Source of the DNA: Candidatus Dechloromonas phosphoritropha
GTDB lineage: Bacteria; Pseudomonadota; Gammaproteobacteria; Burkholderiales; Rhodocyclaceae
Direction of reading: 5' to 3'
Assembly: GCA_016722705.1 (NCBI GenBank)
Contig: JADKGN010000004.1
Span: forward strand, 2,604,001 to 2,668,000
DNA: 64,000 nucleotides
Shown here: piece after piece, positions 26,376 to 36,788 of the stretch
How the letters are laid out: the number at the start of each line of letters is the position of its first letter
How positions within the stretch are numbered: position 1 is the first letter of the stretch
The notes under the pieces: model-generated
What the model was told of the DNA's origin: nothing
Databases searched by the model: none
What the model saw: only the letters and a program-made list of their open reading frames with translations
Position numbers and translations under genes: made by a program

Positions 26376-27632
26376 ATGGCCGCATTCGACGACACCGCCA
26401 GCATGGCGCTTTTCTGTGATTTCGAGAACATCGCCCTCGGCGTTCGCGATGCCCAGTACGAGAAGTTCGACATCCGACCGGTGCTCGAGCGGCTCCTCGC
26501 CAAGGGCAGCATCGTCGTCAAGAAGGCGTATTGCGACTGGGATCGCTACAAGGCCTTCAAGTCGGGGATGCACGAGGCCAATTTCGAGTTGATCGAGATC
26601 CCGCACGTTCGCCAGTCGGGCAAGAATTCCGCAGACATCCGCCTCGTGGTCGATGCGCTCGACCTTTGTTACACCAAATCCCACGTTGATACCTTCGTCA
26701 TCATCAGCGGTGACTCGGATTTTTCGCCGCTGGTCTCCAAGCTGCGCGAGAACGCCAAGCGGGTGATTGGCGTCGGCGTCAAGCAGTCGTGTTCAGACCT
26801 GCTGGTGGCCAATTGCGACGAATTCATCTATTACGACGACCTGGTGCGCGAGCGCAGCAGTGGTCGCCGCGAAAACCGCGAAACGGCGCCGCGCCGGACG
26901 CCCGAGGAAGAATCGAGTCGCCGCGAGAAAATGGAGGCGCGCAAGACCAAGGCAGTCGAACTGGTAGCCGCGACCTTTGCCGACCTGATTGCCGACCGTG
27001 GCGATAGCGAGCGTGTCTGGGCCTCGGTGCTCAAGGAAGTGATCAAGCGGCGCAACCCCGGGTTCAATGAAACCTATTTCGGTTTCCGCAGTTTCGGGAA
27101 CCTGCTCGAGGAGGCGGCCAACCGAGGCCTGCTCGGCTTTGGCCGGGACGACAAGTCCGGCGCCTACGTGACCCGGGCCGTGGTGCGTCCGCTGCCGGAA
27201 GAGGATGCCGCCGGAGAGGCAGTTGCGCCGCAAGTGGCCTCGCCGACTGCCGCGGTGGACGGCTCAGGTGGTGTCAAGGCAGCAGTGTCTGGTGACGGCG
27301 AGTCGAAGGCTGAAGGCCGTCGTCGCGGGGGCCGTCGCTCGCACAAGGAAGGCAAGGAGGCGAAGGAGACGCTGGCGCATGGGCTGGAGCCCGCAAGCGA
27401 GCCGGCATCCGCCGTGCCGGCCGATGAGTCGGCTGCGGTAGTCGTTGCGGAAGCCGATCCCGCGAAGCCGCCCCGTGGCGGGCGCCGCCCGCGCCGCGCG
27501 GAGGCCGTGCCGGACTTACCGGTGGGGGATGTAGTGGTGGAGTCTGGCGCAGCGGATAAGGCGGAAGCGCCGACGGCGAAGGTGGTTACCCGCGCGCCCC
27601 GCAGCCGGAAGCCGAAGGCCGTCAGCGAATAG
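26376..27632 (+). CDS. NYN-domain ribonuclease-like protein with LOTUS/OST-HTH domain
   Basis: The 418-residue cytoplasmic protein has an N-terminal NYN (PIN-like) domain, residues 8-150: ALFCDFENIALG with the first acidic cluster, KNSADIRLVVDAL, and VIISGDSDFSPLVSKLRE with the catalytic-type Asp pair. A central domain (residues 190-270, VWASVLKEVIKRRNPGFNE...FGNLLEEA) resembles OST-HTH/LOTUS, which binds RNA. The last 140 residues are low-complexity, Ala/Pro/Arg-rich with basic RRGGRR patches suited to RNA binding. Predicted role: RNA processing or decay. It is transcribed alone. Confidence 0.82.
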   Translation: MAAFDDTASMALFCDFENIALGVRDAQYEKFDIRPVLERLLAKGSIVVKKAYCDWDRYKAFKSGMHEANFELIEIPHVRQSGKNSADIRLVVDALDLCYTKSHVDTFVIISGDSDFSPLVSKLRENAKRVIGVGVKQSCSDLLVANCDEFIYYDDLVRERSSGRRENRETAPRRTPEEESSRREKMEARKTKAVELVAATFADLIADRGDSERVWASVLKEVIKRRNPGFNETYFGFRSFGNLLEEAANRGLLGFGRDDKSGAYVTRAVVRPLPEEDAAGEAVAPQVASPTAAVDGSGGVKAAVSGDGESKAEGRRRGGRRSHKEGKEAKETLAHGLEPASEPASAVPADESAAVVVAEADPAKPPRGGRRPRRAEAVPDLPVGDVVVESGAADKAEAPTAKVVTRAPRSRKPKAVSE

Positions 27633-27648
27633 ATCCCGGGCGCGGGTT

Positions 27649-27990
27649 TCAGATCGTCAGCAGCAGCTTGGCGCGCAGGCCCACGGCGTCGCGCCTGCCG
27701 TCGCGCGAGGTGGTTATCGCTTGATACCACTTGTTGTACAGGCCACGCAGGCCCGTGTGTCCATCCGCGTTCTCGATACGCTCGAGCAACGAACTGGTGC
27801 CGAGCGAGCCGACGAAGGTCTTCAGCGTATTGCGCATGAAGTTACGTGCCCGCCGCAGGCGGACCGGGTCTGGTGATACGGGCGGCTCGCCGAAGGCGGT
27901 GATCGACGGTAGCGCCGCTGCTGGCGCGCTAACCGTCCCCTGGGGGCTGATCACCGAACTGTTTGCAATATAGCCGTCTTCCTCGAACAA
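27649..27990 (-). CDS. Conserved-looking hypothetical protein downstream of panD
   Basis: This 113-residue frame is open without interruption directly after, and in the same frame as, the panD stop. There is no ATG; TTG 27990 has GGACAGGA upstream and is my choice. The C-terminal two thirds (RLRRARNFMRNTLKTFVGSLG and LRGLYNKWYQAITTSRDGRR) look like a basic helical protein domain rather than random translation. I do not recognise a family. It may be a truncated gene or translated by reinitiation after panD. Confidence 0.45.
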   Translation of the reverse strand: MFEEDGYIANSSVISPQGTVSAPAAALPSITAFGEPPVSPDPVRLRRARNFMRNTLKTFVGSLGTSSLLERIENADGHTGLRGLYNKWYQAITTSRDGRRDAVGLRAKLLLTI

Positions 27991-28047
27991 CAGCGGCGTC
28001 CTGTCCCCGTTATCGGGTCGTCCGTGAAGCAGTTCGCGAACTGCAGT

Positions 28048-28431
28048 TCATGCCGCGGCTTGCACGGGAATCCTGTGTCCTCGGCGGGTGATCCGGTTCT
28101 GCGAATCGACGTAGATCAGTTCCGGCTCGTACTTGGTCAGTTCGACCTCGTTATAGACGGCAAATGTGGCGATGATCAGGATGTCGCCCGGCGCGGCGCG
28201 ACGGGCTGCCGAGCCATTGACCGAAATGACGCCGGAGCCACGTTCGGCGCGTATCGCGTAGGTAGTGAAACGCGCGCCGTTGTTGACGTTCCAGATGTCG
28301 ATCTGTTCGTATTCCCTGATACTGGCTGCGTCGAGCAAATCCTCATCGATGGCGCAAGAGCCCTCGTAGTGCAGGTCGGCGTGGGTTGCCGTCACCCGGT
28401 GCAACTTCGATTTCAACATCGTTCTCTGCAT
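28048..28431 (-). CDS. panD: Aspartate 1-decarboxylase precursor
   Basis: PanD makes beta-alanine from aspartate for pantothenate. The 127-residue proenzyme starts [14 protein letters not shown] and has the self-cleavage site YEGSCAID at Gly24-Ser25, which creates the pyruvoyl group. [16 protein letters not shown] follows. The start is ATG 28431 rather than four codons upstream, on family grounds. It follows panC by 87 bp. Confidence 0.95.
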   Translation of the reverse strand: MQRTMLKSKLHRVTATHADLHYEGSCAIDEDLLDAASIREYEQIDIWNVNNGARFTTYAIRAERGSGVISVNGSAARRAAPGDILIIATFAVYNEVELTKYEPELIYVDSQNRITRRGHRIPVQAAA

Positions 28432-28518
28432 GGTTTGACTCATCCAGACGGTTTGGGGAAGCGAATTGTAGCGGCACTGGACCCTCTGTCAATGGCTTTT
28501 GCGCCGTGAAAAAGTGAA

Positions 28519-29418
<900 letters not shown>

Positions 29419-29433
29419 AAAGTTTTTTAGGTT

Positions 29434-30252
29434 TCAGTTGGCGTAGGTATGTTCGGGGCCGGGGTAGCTGCCGTCCTTGACGGCGGCGACGGCACGGCAG
29501 GCGGCATCGTGAATGCTGGCGGCGCCGGCCATGAAATTCCTGACGAACCTGGCCTTCTTGCCGGGTGGAATGTCGAAGGCGTCGTGCACGACCATGACCT
29601 GGCCGGAGCAATCCTTGCCGGCACCGATGCCGATGGTGATGATCTTCAGTTGCGCAGTGATCTCGGTGCCGAGCACGGCCGGAATCGCTTCGAGGACGAT
29701 CATCGTTGCCCCGGCATTCTGTAGCGCCAGCGCATCATCCTTGAGCTTTTGCGCGGCGGCATCGCCCTTGCCCTGCACCTTGTAGCCGCCGAGCGCGTGC
29801 ACTGATTGCGGCGTCAGCCCAACGTGGCCGCAGACCGGAATGCCACGGTCGACGAGGAATTCGACCGTTTTTGCCATTTCCCGGCCACCTTCGAGCTTGA
29901 CCATCTGGGCACCGGCGGCCAGCAGCGTCACGGCGTTGCGGAATGCATGTTCCGGCGTCTCCTGATAGCTACCGAAAGGCATGTCGGCGATGATGAACGG
30001 GCGGTCGGAGCCGCGCTTGACGGCGGCGACGTGGTAGGCAATGTCGGCGACGGTGACAGGCAGTGTCGTATCGTGGCCCTGGATGACGTTGCCCAGCGAA
30101 TCGCCGATCAGCAGGCTGTCGACACTGGCGCCGTCGAGCAGGCGGGCGAAGCTGGCGTCGTAGCAGGTGAACATGGCGACCTTCTCGCCGGCAGCGTAGA
30201 GCTTGGCGAGGTCGGCCTGGGTCAGGCGGCGGGTGATGGTTTGAGCGGACAT
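29434..30252 (-). CDS. panB: 3-methyl-2-oxobutanoate hydroxymethyltransferase
   Basis: PanB adds a hydroxymethyl group from methylene-THF to ketoisovalerate, the first pantothenate step. The 272-residue TIM-barrel protein shows [53 protein letters not shown] and [14 protein letters not shown]. The ATG at 30252 has AGGA six bases upstream; ATG 30258 overlaps that site, so it was not chosen. Confidence 0.95.
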   Translation of the reverse strand: MSAQTITRRLTQADLAKLYAAGEKVAMFTCYDASFARLLDGASVDSLLIGDSLGNVIQGHDTTLPVTVADIAYHVAAVKRGSDRPFIIADMPFGSYQETPEHAFRNAVTLLAAGAQMVKLEGGREMAKTVEFLVDRGIPVCGHVGLTPQSVHALGGYKVQGKGDAAAQKLKDDALALQNAGATMIVLEAIPAVLGTEITAQLKIITIGIGAGKDCSGQVMVVHDAFDIPPGKKARFVRNFMAGAASIHDAACRAVAAVKDGSYPGPEHTYAN

Positions 30253-30320
30253 GAGCATCCTGGAGAAAGAATTACGGCGCCTAGGATACACAAAGGTGCC
30301 CGAGTCGAGTCAACCGCCGA

Positions 30321-30797
30321 TCAGAGCCGCTCGATGCCCTGATTGGCGACCGCCGGCAGCCAGGCGATGACGCTGCCACGTCCCGGGATCGTCAGGCCGG
30401 GCGCGATTTCAGCCAGTGGGCAGAGGACGAAGGCGCGCAGATGGAGTCTTGGGTGCGGCACCGTCAGGCGCGGCAGATCGACTTCACTGTCGTCGTAGAG
30501 CAGCAGGTCGAGATCGAGGGTACGCGGCCCGTTGTGGTCGCGACGGTGGCGCCCGAAACGGATTTCGAGGTCGAGCAGGCCATCGAGAAGTGCTTCGGCG
30601 CCGAGTCTGGTCCCCAGCGCCGCGACGGCATTGATGAAGTCGGGCTGGTTTCTGAGGCCGATCGGGGCTGTGCGGTAGAGCGACGAGGCGCGCAGGACGC
30701 GGCTTTCCGGCAGGTCGGCGAGTGCCGCCAAGGCGGCTTGCACGGTAACCGCCGGGTCGCCGATGTTGGCGCCAAGGGCGACGTAGGCGGTGTTCAC
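30321..30797 (-). CDS. folK: 2-amino-4-hydroxy-6-hydroxymethyldihydropteridine pyrophosphokinase
   Basis: FolK transfers pyrophosphate from ATP to the pterin in folate synthesis. The 158-residue protein starts AYVALGANIGDP and has the RxxGxxxxxPRTLDLDLL signature (RFGRHRRDHNGPRTLDLDLLLYDD) with the metal-binding Asp residues and VPHPRLHLRAFVL. It overlaps pcnB by 4 bases, giving translational coupling in a pcnB-folK-panB-panC-panD operon, an order seen in other proteobacteria. Confidence 0.95.
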   Translation of the reverse strand: MNTAYVALGANIGDPAVTVQAALAALADLPESRVLRASSLYRTAPIGLRNQPDFINAVAALGTRLGAEALLDGLLDLEIRFGRHRRDHNGPRTLDLDLLLYDDSEVDLPRLTVPHPRLHLRAFVLCPLAEIAPGLTIPGRGSVIAWLPAVANQGIERL

Positions 30798-32137
30798 TGG
30801 GTACTGTTACGGTCGACGCCAGCCGCCCCCGGATTTGTGCGCCTTCGCCGGCGCTTGCGGTCGCCAGCCTGTTGCGGCAGCAGCATCGCCGCCCTTGTTG
30901 CGCCGTCACCATTCTGGAAGCGTGTCCACCAGTCGCCCAGCTCCGCGTCGATTTCGCCGGATTCGGCGCGCAGCAGCAGGAAGTCGTAACCAGCGCGAAA
31001 ACGCGGGTGTTCGAGCAGGCCGTAAGGGCGCTTGCCGGCGCGTGTCTCGAAGCGCGGCTGCAGGGACCAGATGTCCTTGATGTCACCGGCAATGCGCCGG
31101 GTGATGGCGAGCTTCTCGCCCTGCACGTCGAGCACCGTGTCCATCGCCTGATAAAGCGCCGGAATTTTCGCTTCGCCGGCGGCCTTCAGCTTTTCCCAGT
31201 GCGCCAGCACCTCGTGCCACAGCAACGTGGCGAACAGGAAGCCGGGCGAGATGCCCTTGCCCGCGCGGACGCGGTCGTCGGTATTGGCCAGGGCGAGCAT
31301 GATAAATTTTTCACCCAGCGGCTGTTCGAGAATGACGTCGAGCAGCGGCAGCAGGCCGTGATGCAGGCCTTCTTCACGCAAACGTGTGATGCAGTTCACC
31401 GAGTGGCCCGAGGTCAGGAGCTTGAGCATCTCGTCAAAGAGGCGGGCCGGCGGCACGTTTTCCAGCAGTTCGGCCATTTCGCGGATCGGCTTGCTCGCCG
31501 CCGGATCGATGATCAGACCGAGCTTGGCGGCGAGACGCACGGCGCGCAGCATGCGCACCGGATCCTCGCGGTAGCGGGCGCGCGGCTCGCCGATCATGCG
31601 CAGGGTTTTCTGCCTGAGATCACCGACACCATGGTGGTAGTCGATGACCGCTTCGGTGGCCGGGTCGTAATACAGCGCGTTGGCAGTGAAGTCGCGGCGG
31701 GCCGCATCGTCGGCTTGCGTACCGAATACATTGTCGTGAAGCACACGGCCGTGCTCGTCGGTCTTGGTATTGGCGTCGAGCATGCCGCGGAAGGTGGTGA
31801 CCTCGATGGTCTCCTGTCCCATCATCACATGCACGATCTGGAAGCGCCGGCCGATGGCGCGTGAACGGCGAAAGGCGCGGCGAATCTCGTCCGGCGTGGC
31901 GTCGGTGGCGACGTCGAAGTCCTTGGGCGCGGTGCCGAGCAGCAGGTCGCGCACCGCGCCGCCGACGACATAGGCCTTGTGGCCCTGCTGCTGCAGGCCT
32001 TCACAGACGCGCCGGCTGCCGGAACTGATACGGTCGCGGGTGATGCCGTGGCGGGATACGGGAATGACGGCCGGTTCGTGGTGACCGGCGACGGCCTTTT
32101 TGCTACCGAAGACGCGGGAGATGAGTTTGCGGATCAC
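30794..32137 (-). CDS. pcnB: Poly(A) polymerase I
   Basis: PcnB adds 3' A tails that target RNAs for decay. The 447-residue protein has the class II nucleotidyltransferase head GGAVRDLLLG...KDFDVATDA (catalytic Asp pair), the RRSRAIGRRFQIVHV helix, and RDFTANALYYDP and YREDPVRMLRAVRLAAKLG of the tRNA-NT/PAP family. A PcnB-type C-terminal region ends in a basic tail (RKRRRR). The N-terminal leader RKLISRVFG is typical of PcnB rather than CCA-adding enzyme. Confidence 0.93.
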   Translation of the reverse strand: MIRKLISRVFGSKKAVAGHHEPAVIPVSRHGITRDRISSGSRRVCEGLQQQGHKAYVVGGAVRDLLLGTAPKDFDVATDATPDEIRRAFRRSRAIGRRFQIVHVMMGQETIEVTTFRGMLDANTKTDEHGRVLHDNVFGTQADDAARRDFTANALYYDPATEAVIDYHHGVGDLRQKTLRMIGEPRARYREDPVRMLRAVRLAAKLGLIIDPAASKPIREMAELLENVPPARLFDEMLKLLTSGHSVNCITRLREEGLHHGLLPLLDVILEQPLGEKFIMLALANTDDRVRAGKGISPGFLFATLLWHEVLAHWEKLKAAGEAKIPALYQAMDTVLDVQGEKLAITRRIAGDIKDIWSLQPRFETRAGKRPYGLLEHPRFRAGYDFLLLRAESGEIDAELGDWWTRFQNGDGATRAAMLLPQQAGDRKRRRRRTNPGAAGVDRNSTQ

Positions 32138-32184
32138 TTGTTGCCGTTCGGGGAGCGCATGGCACGCTGCGGAAACCGTGGATT

Positions 32185-32853
32185 CTACCGCAAAGTAATG
32201 ATTTTCCAGCCCATTTCCCTGCTATGCCGAAGCAGCATGTCGTCAGGGTCGACCGCTACCGGCGTCCTGACCATGCGCATCAGCGGCAGGTCGTTGTGCG
32301 AGTCGCTGTAGAAAGAGCTGTCGGTGAAGCCGCCCCACCAGAGGCCGAGCGACTCCAGCCAGGTCTCGACACGGGTAATTTTGCCGTCGCGGAAAGAGGG
32401 GGTGCCGCGCGGACTACCGGAAAATGCCCCATTTTTCGGGTCGACCGCGGCAACCGTGGCGATCAGGTGCGCAATGCCGAATTCGCGGGCGATCGCGCCG
32501 GTGACGAAGCTGTTGGTCGCGGTGACGATGGCGCACAGGTCGCCGCCGTCCAGATGGCGCCGCACCAGTTGGCGGGCTGGGTCGCCGATCAGCGGGCGGA
32601 TGTGGTGGTCCATGTATTCGCGGTGCCAGGCATCGAGTTCGGCGCGCGAATGGTGGGTCAGCGGTGCGAGCTGGAAGGCCAGAAACTCGTGGATGTCGAG
32701 CGTGCCCGCCTTGTAGTGATCGTAGAACTCGATGTTCTTTGCCTCCTGCACCTCGCGGTCGACGACACCCTTGCCGATCAGGAATTGCGCCCACTCGAAA
32801 TCGGAGTCACCGGCGAGCAGGGTGTTGTCAAGATCGAAGAGGGCGAGATTCAT
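32185..32853 (-). CDS. HAD-superfamily hydrolase, subfamily IB (SerB-like phosphatase)
   Basis: The 222-residue cytoplasmic protein has motif I FDLDNTLLAGDS (Asp7, Asp9), motif II VTATNSF, and motif IV FYSDSHNDLPLM, with a helical cap between. It resembles the HAD-IB phosphoserine phosphatase-like group found beside hda in betaproteobacteria; the substrate is unknown. Its start overlaps the hda stop by 4 bases. Confidence 0.88.
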   Translation of the reverse strand: MNLALFDLDNTLLAGDSDFEWAQFLIGKGVVDREVQEAKNIEFYDHYKAGTLDIHEFLAFQLAPLTHHSRAELDAWHREYMDHHIRPLIGDPARQLVRRHLDGGDLCAIVTATNSFVTGAIAREFGIAHLIATVAAVDPKNGAFSGSPRGTPSFRDGKITRVETWLESLGLWWGGFTDSSFYSDSHNDLPLMRMVRTPVAVDPDDMLLRHSREMGWKIITLR

Positions 32854-33515
32854 TGTCCGAGATCCAGCGGCAGTGTTTCGTTGAGCAGTTCGCGCAGCAA
32901 TGGCAGCGTGACCGCGCGCTTGTGTTCGAGCGTGTAGCGGTCGAGCGCGGCGATGAAGGCGGATAAGGTACGCATGTCGCGCGGGGCGTGGCGCATCAGG
33001 TAGTCGATGCTCTCCGGTGACAGCTTGAGTGCGCGTTCCCGAGCCTGGTTGGTGAGCGCGGCGACCTTCTCGCCATCCGATAAAGGCTGCAGGCGATAGA
33101 TCAGTCCAGAGCCAAGGCGGGTGCGCAGGTCTTCGCGCAGCGCGAGATGGGCCGGTGGTCGATCGGCTGCGGTGAACAACTGTCCGTCGGCCGTTTTCAG
33201 GCGGTTGAAATGGTTGAACAGGGCAATTTGCCCGGCCGCATTGAGCGCCTCGACATGGTCAACTGCTAACTGCCCGACCGCCGCGACCTCGCCAAGTGCC
33301 GGGTCGAACGCCGCATCAATATAAGTGAAGCCGCTGGCCAGTAGCAAATGTGTTCGCCCCGAGCCCGCTTCTCCCCACAGGCAGAACGATGTTTCGGTGC
33401 GCGCTCCTGCCAGCCAGCCGGTCACGGCGGCCACGGCTTCCGCATTGCCGCCAGCGACGAAATTGTCCAGCGTTGGCGAGATCTCCGGCAGCAAATCGAG
33501 TATCAGTTGACGCAT
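32850..33515 (-). CDS. hda: DnaA regulatory inactivator Hda
   Basis: Hda, with the DNA-bound sliding clamp, stimulates ATP hydrolysis by DnaA after initiation. The 221-residue AAA+ protein begins MRQLILDLLPE with a clamp-binding-like QLILDL, has a Walker A variant GEAGSGRTHLL with Arg in place of Lys, as in E. coli Hda, and lacks a DNA-binding domain. RLGSGLIYRLQPLSDGEK is the sensor/arginine-finger region. The start is ATG 33515; ATG 33521 is an alternative. Confidence 0.92.
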   Translation of the reverse strand: MRQLILDLLPEISPTLDNFVAGGNAEAVAAVTGWLAGARTETSFCLWGEAGSGRTHLLLASGFTYIDAAFDPALGEVAAVGQLAVDHVEALNAAGQIALFNHFNRLKTADGQLFTAADRPPAHLALREDLRTRLGSGLIYRLQPLSDGEKVAALTNQARERALKLSPESIDYLMRHAPRDMRTLSAFIAALDRYTLEHKRAVTLPLLRELLNETLPLDLGQ

Positions 33516-33693
33516 GTGCATGGGGTTGGGTGGGCCGTCGATTTTAGCATTCACCAAGCCGCAGCGCTTTTGGAAACGGCAACTTGACATCCGCGGTTGC
33601 CGGGCCAGCTGCCCGATCTGCCTCCGATGAGGAAAATCCGGCTTTTGCGGAAGATCGCACCCATGTCGAGCAGTGCAACGTTACCGTCAGCCG

Positions 33694-33720
33694 AAAAAAA
33701 TGCGGCCGCAAGGCCGCACT
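33694..33720 (-). terminator. Rho-independent terminator of ppk1
   Basis: On the minus strand TGCGGCC, loop of four, GGCCGCA is followed by seven T residues. It lies about 50 bp after the ppk1 stop. Confidence 0.85.
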
Positions 33721-33770
33721 TTCGTGCTCTCCGCAAGGTCAGCCGCAACCGGCGGCTCCCCCAGGCAGTT

Positions 33771-35849
33771 TCAGCTTCCCAAGGCCAGCATCAGTTCCGA
33801 CTGCGCGCTGTGGGGTTTGGCGCGGGCCGACCTGCGCCGCTGGTAGACCCCGTCGCCACTCATGTCCCAGGACTGCTGGTTGTCGGCAAGATAGAACTTG
33901 AGACCTTCGGTGATGACGCGCTTCTTGAGCTTGGGGTCGAGGATCGGGAAGGCCAGTTCGATGCGGCGGAAGAAGTTGCGGTACATCCAGTCGGCGCTCG
34001 AGAGGTAGACTGATTCCTTGCCGCCGTCGTGGAAATAGAAGATGCGGTGGTGCTCGAGGAAGCGGCCGATGATCGAATGGACCTTGATGTTCTCCGAAAG
34101 CCCGGGCACCCCGGGGCGCAGCCCGCAGACGCCGCGAATCAGCAGCTCGATTTGGACGCCGGCCTGTGAGGCCTGATACATCGCATCGATCGTTTCAGGC
34201 TCGAGGAGCGAGTTCATCTTGGCGACGACCATGGCCTTCTTGCCTGCCTTGGCGGCTTCGGCTTCCTTGGCGATGGCGGCCACGACATTGGGCTGCAGGG
34301 TGAACGGGGCCATCCACACATGTTCCAGCGCGCCGGCTTTTCCGAGTCCGGTCAGTTGCTTGAAGACTTCATTGACGTCCTGGGTGATTTGATCGTTGGC
34401 GGTCATCAGGCCGAAGTCCGAGTAGAGCCGTGCCGTGCGCGGGTGATAGTTGCCGGTGCCGAGATGCGCGTAACGCTTGAGATGGCCTTCCTCGCGCCGC
34501 ACGATCAGCAACGCCTTGGCATGTACCTTGTAGCCGACGACGCCATAGACGACGTGGGCACCGACCTGCTCCAGCTGGGTCGCCCATCCGATATTGGCTT
34601 CCTCGTCGAAGCGCGCCATCAGCTCGACGACCACGGTCACTTCCTTGCCGTTCTGCGCGGCACGGATCAGCGACTGCATCAGCACCGAGTCGGTGCCGGT
34701 GCGGTAAACGGTCATCTTGATCGCGACGACGGCCGGATCGGTGGACGCCTGGTTGAGCAGATCGATGACCGGCGAGAACGACTGGAAGGGGTGGTGGAGC
34801 AGGATGTCGCCCTGGCGGATGCTCTGGAAGATGTTGGCACCCTTGCCTACAGCTTTTGGCACACCGGGAGTGAAGGGCGGGAATTTCAGGTCGGGACGAT
34901 CGACCCAGTCCGGCACCTGCATCAGGCGAACCAGGTTCACCGGTCCGTTGACGCGGTAGAGATCGTCGCGGCTCAGTCCAAATTGGTCGAGCAGGAACTC
35001 GACCATCGAATCGGAACAGCTCTCGGCCACCTCAAGGCGGACGGCGTCACCGAAATGCCGCTGCGGCAGTTCGCCCTGCAGCTTGGTGCGCAGGTTGGTG
35101 CTCTCCTCGTCGTCGACGAAAAGGTTCGAGTTGCGGGTCACGCGGAACTGGTAGCAGCCGCGCACCGTCATGCCGGCGAATAGTTCGCCGACGAATTCGT
35201 GCAGGATCGACGACATGAAGACGAAGCCGTGCGCGCAACCGGCAATTTCCCGTGGCACCTGGGTGACGCGGGGCAGGACGCGCGGCGCCTGGACGATGGC
35301 GGCATTGGAACTGCGGCCGAAAGCATCCTTACCTTCGAGTTCGACGGCGAAATTGAGGCTCTTGTTGAGAACGCGCGGAAATGGGTGTGACGGATCGAGC
35401 CCGACCGGCGTCAGCACCGGCACCATTTCGCGGAAGAAATACTGGCGGATCCACTCGCGCTGGGCGTCGGTCCATTTGGAGCGGCGCAGGAAGCGGATAT
35501 CCTGTTCCGCCAGCAGCGGCATAACTACATCATTGAGGGTCCGGTATTGTTCATTGATGAGGGCATGCGCCTCCTCGCGCACCAGGCGGAATGCCTCGTG
35601 GGCGGTCATGCCGTCGGTCGTAATGACTTGGGCGCGGGCCTTGATCTGTTCCTTGAGCCCCGCCACGCGGACCTCGAAGAACTCATCCAGGTTGCTGGAA
35701 ACGATGCACAGGAAACGCAGGCGCTCGAGCAGGGGCACTCGCTCGTCCTGTGCCTGGGCCATCACCCGGCGGTTGAAAGCGAGCAGGCCCACTTCCCGGT
35801 TCAGGTAATTCTGGGGTGGGTAATCGCTTTTCCCTTGATGCAGTGTCAT
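33771..35849 (-). CDS. ppk1: Polyphosphate kinase 1
   Basis: Ppk1 builds long-chain polyphosphate from ATP, reversibly, at the membrane. The 692-residue protein has the N-terminal and head domains (YLNREVGLLAFNRRVMAQA, CIVSSNLDEFFEVRVAGLK), and the catalytic C1/C2 phospholipase D-like domains with the autophosphorylated His in YKVHAKALLIVRR and a second His in EHHRIFYF. Length matches the family. The start is ATG 35849 with AGGAGG in front. No ppx gene is adjacent. Together with pfp and hppA it suggests an organism with active PPi and polyP metabolism. Confidence 0.96.
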   Translation of the reverse strand: MTLHQGKSDYPPQNYLNREVGLLAFNRRVMAQAQDERVPLLERLRFLCIVSSNLDEFFEVRVAGLKEQIKARAQVITTDGMTAHEAFRLVREEAHALINEQYRTLNDVVMPLLAEQDIRFLRRSKWTDAQREWIRQYFFREMVPVLTPVGLDPSHPFPRVLNKSLNFAVELEGKDAFGRSSNAAIVQAPRVLPRVTQVPREIAGCAHGFVFMSSILHEFVGELFAGMTVRGCYQFRVTRNSNLFVDDEESTNLRTKLQGELPQRHFGDAVRLEVAESCSDSMVEFLLDQFGLSRDDLYRVNGPVNLVRLMQVPDWVDRPDLKFPPFTPGVPKAVGKGANIFQSIRQGDILLHHPFQSFSPVIDLLNQASTDPAVVAIKMTVYRTGTDSVLMQSLIRAAQNGKEVTVVVELMARFDEEANIGWATQLEQVGAHVVYGVVGYKVHAKALLIVRREEGHLKRYAHLGTGNYHPRTARLYSDFGLMTANDQITQDVNEVFKQLTGLGKAGALEHVWMAPFTLQPNVVAAIAKEAEAAKAGKKAMVVAKMNSLLEPETIDAMYQASQAGVQIELLIRGVCGLRPGVPGLSENIKVHSIIGRFLEHHRIFYFHDGGKESVYLSSADWMYRNFFRRIELAFPILDPKLKKRVITEGLKFYLADNQQSWDMSGDGVYQRRRSARAKPHSAQSELMLALGS

Positions 35850-35960
35850 TTCAGCCTCCTCGCTAGTTTGGAGAAGTATATTCTTCACGGTCGCCAATTT
35901 GAAGCACTTGCGGCGTGCCCGGATAACTTTTAGCCCGTCGATTCGGGCATCAGCGAGCGA

Positions 35961-36786
35961 TCAGCCGGAGGCGCTCCGCTTGCCTGCGGGAATGCTGCCT
36001 AGTGTCGCGAGCAGTGTGCCAATCTTGGTATCGGTTTCGGCAAGCTCGAGTTCAGGGCCGGCGTGCAGTTCGACACGATTGCCCGCAATCAGGGCCGGAC
36101 GCGTGGCAGCCCTGAACTCGCCGTCACCATCTGCCTTCATGATGCCGAAGCCGCCGCTGTACCAGCCGCTTCGTACCTCTTCGTGTCTGGCCAGCCAGTC
36201 CATTGCCGCGGGCCCCGGGAATCTGCCCCGACAGGCGCGTCAGGCACCAGGCATGGATGCCTTCCGATGTGGTGTCGCTGGCGACGGCGACGTCGTGGAT
36301 ACCCAGGCAGCCGACAAGGCAAGATTCGACCGCAAGCGGGTGAATGTTGCATCCGCCGCTGATCAGCATGTCGTCGGCGCGGTCGCTTACGGTCAACCGT
36401 CCTTTTTCATCGATTTTACCGAGGTCGCCAGTGGCCAGCCAGCCATCACCGCCGCCGTAACCGGCCATGACCTGAGGGCCGTGGATACGGATAAGGCTGT
36501 CCGCGCTCAGCGTGAATTCATTGGTGCCGAGTGGGCGGCCAACCAGGCCTTCACGCCACAGGTCGCCGGGCAGCAGCGGCAGATGATGGTTCGAGGCGCT
36601 CGCTGCTGCATCGAGATTGGCGTCGTTCGGCATGACGCGGCGCGGTTCGCCCTCGCTGCTGCTGGTTGAGATGACGAGCGCGATGCCGGGCGGCCAGCCC
36701 GCCGCGAGGAAGATCAAGAATTTCTCCATTGCCAAGCGCTGGCGGAGGCCGTGTTGACAATCGAGCGGCTGGTCTACAGACTTCAT
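35961..36786 (-). pseudogene. Decayed AMP-forming acyl-CoA ligase (MenE-like)
   Basis: The frame from 36786 contains the adenylation motif A3 in altered form (ALVISTSSSEGEPRRVM) and, only about 90 residues later, motifs A7/A8 (GDGWLATGDLGKIDEKGRL, DDMLISGGCNIHPLAVES). About 100-150 residues that normally separate them are missing, as is the N-terminal part. Near 36200 the reading shifts: WLARHEEVRSGWYSGGFG continues in another frame to a stop at 35961. With an internal deletion, a frameshift and no start it cannot encode a working ligase. Confidence 0.65.
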
Positions 36787-36788
36787 TC

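Noticed and set aside
27164..27730. 188-codon minus-strand frame
   Set aside because: Antisense of the low-complexity tail of the NYN gene; Ser/Ala/Arg-rich noise.
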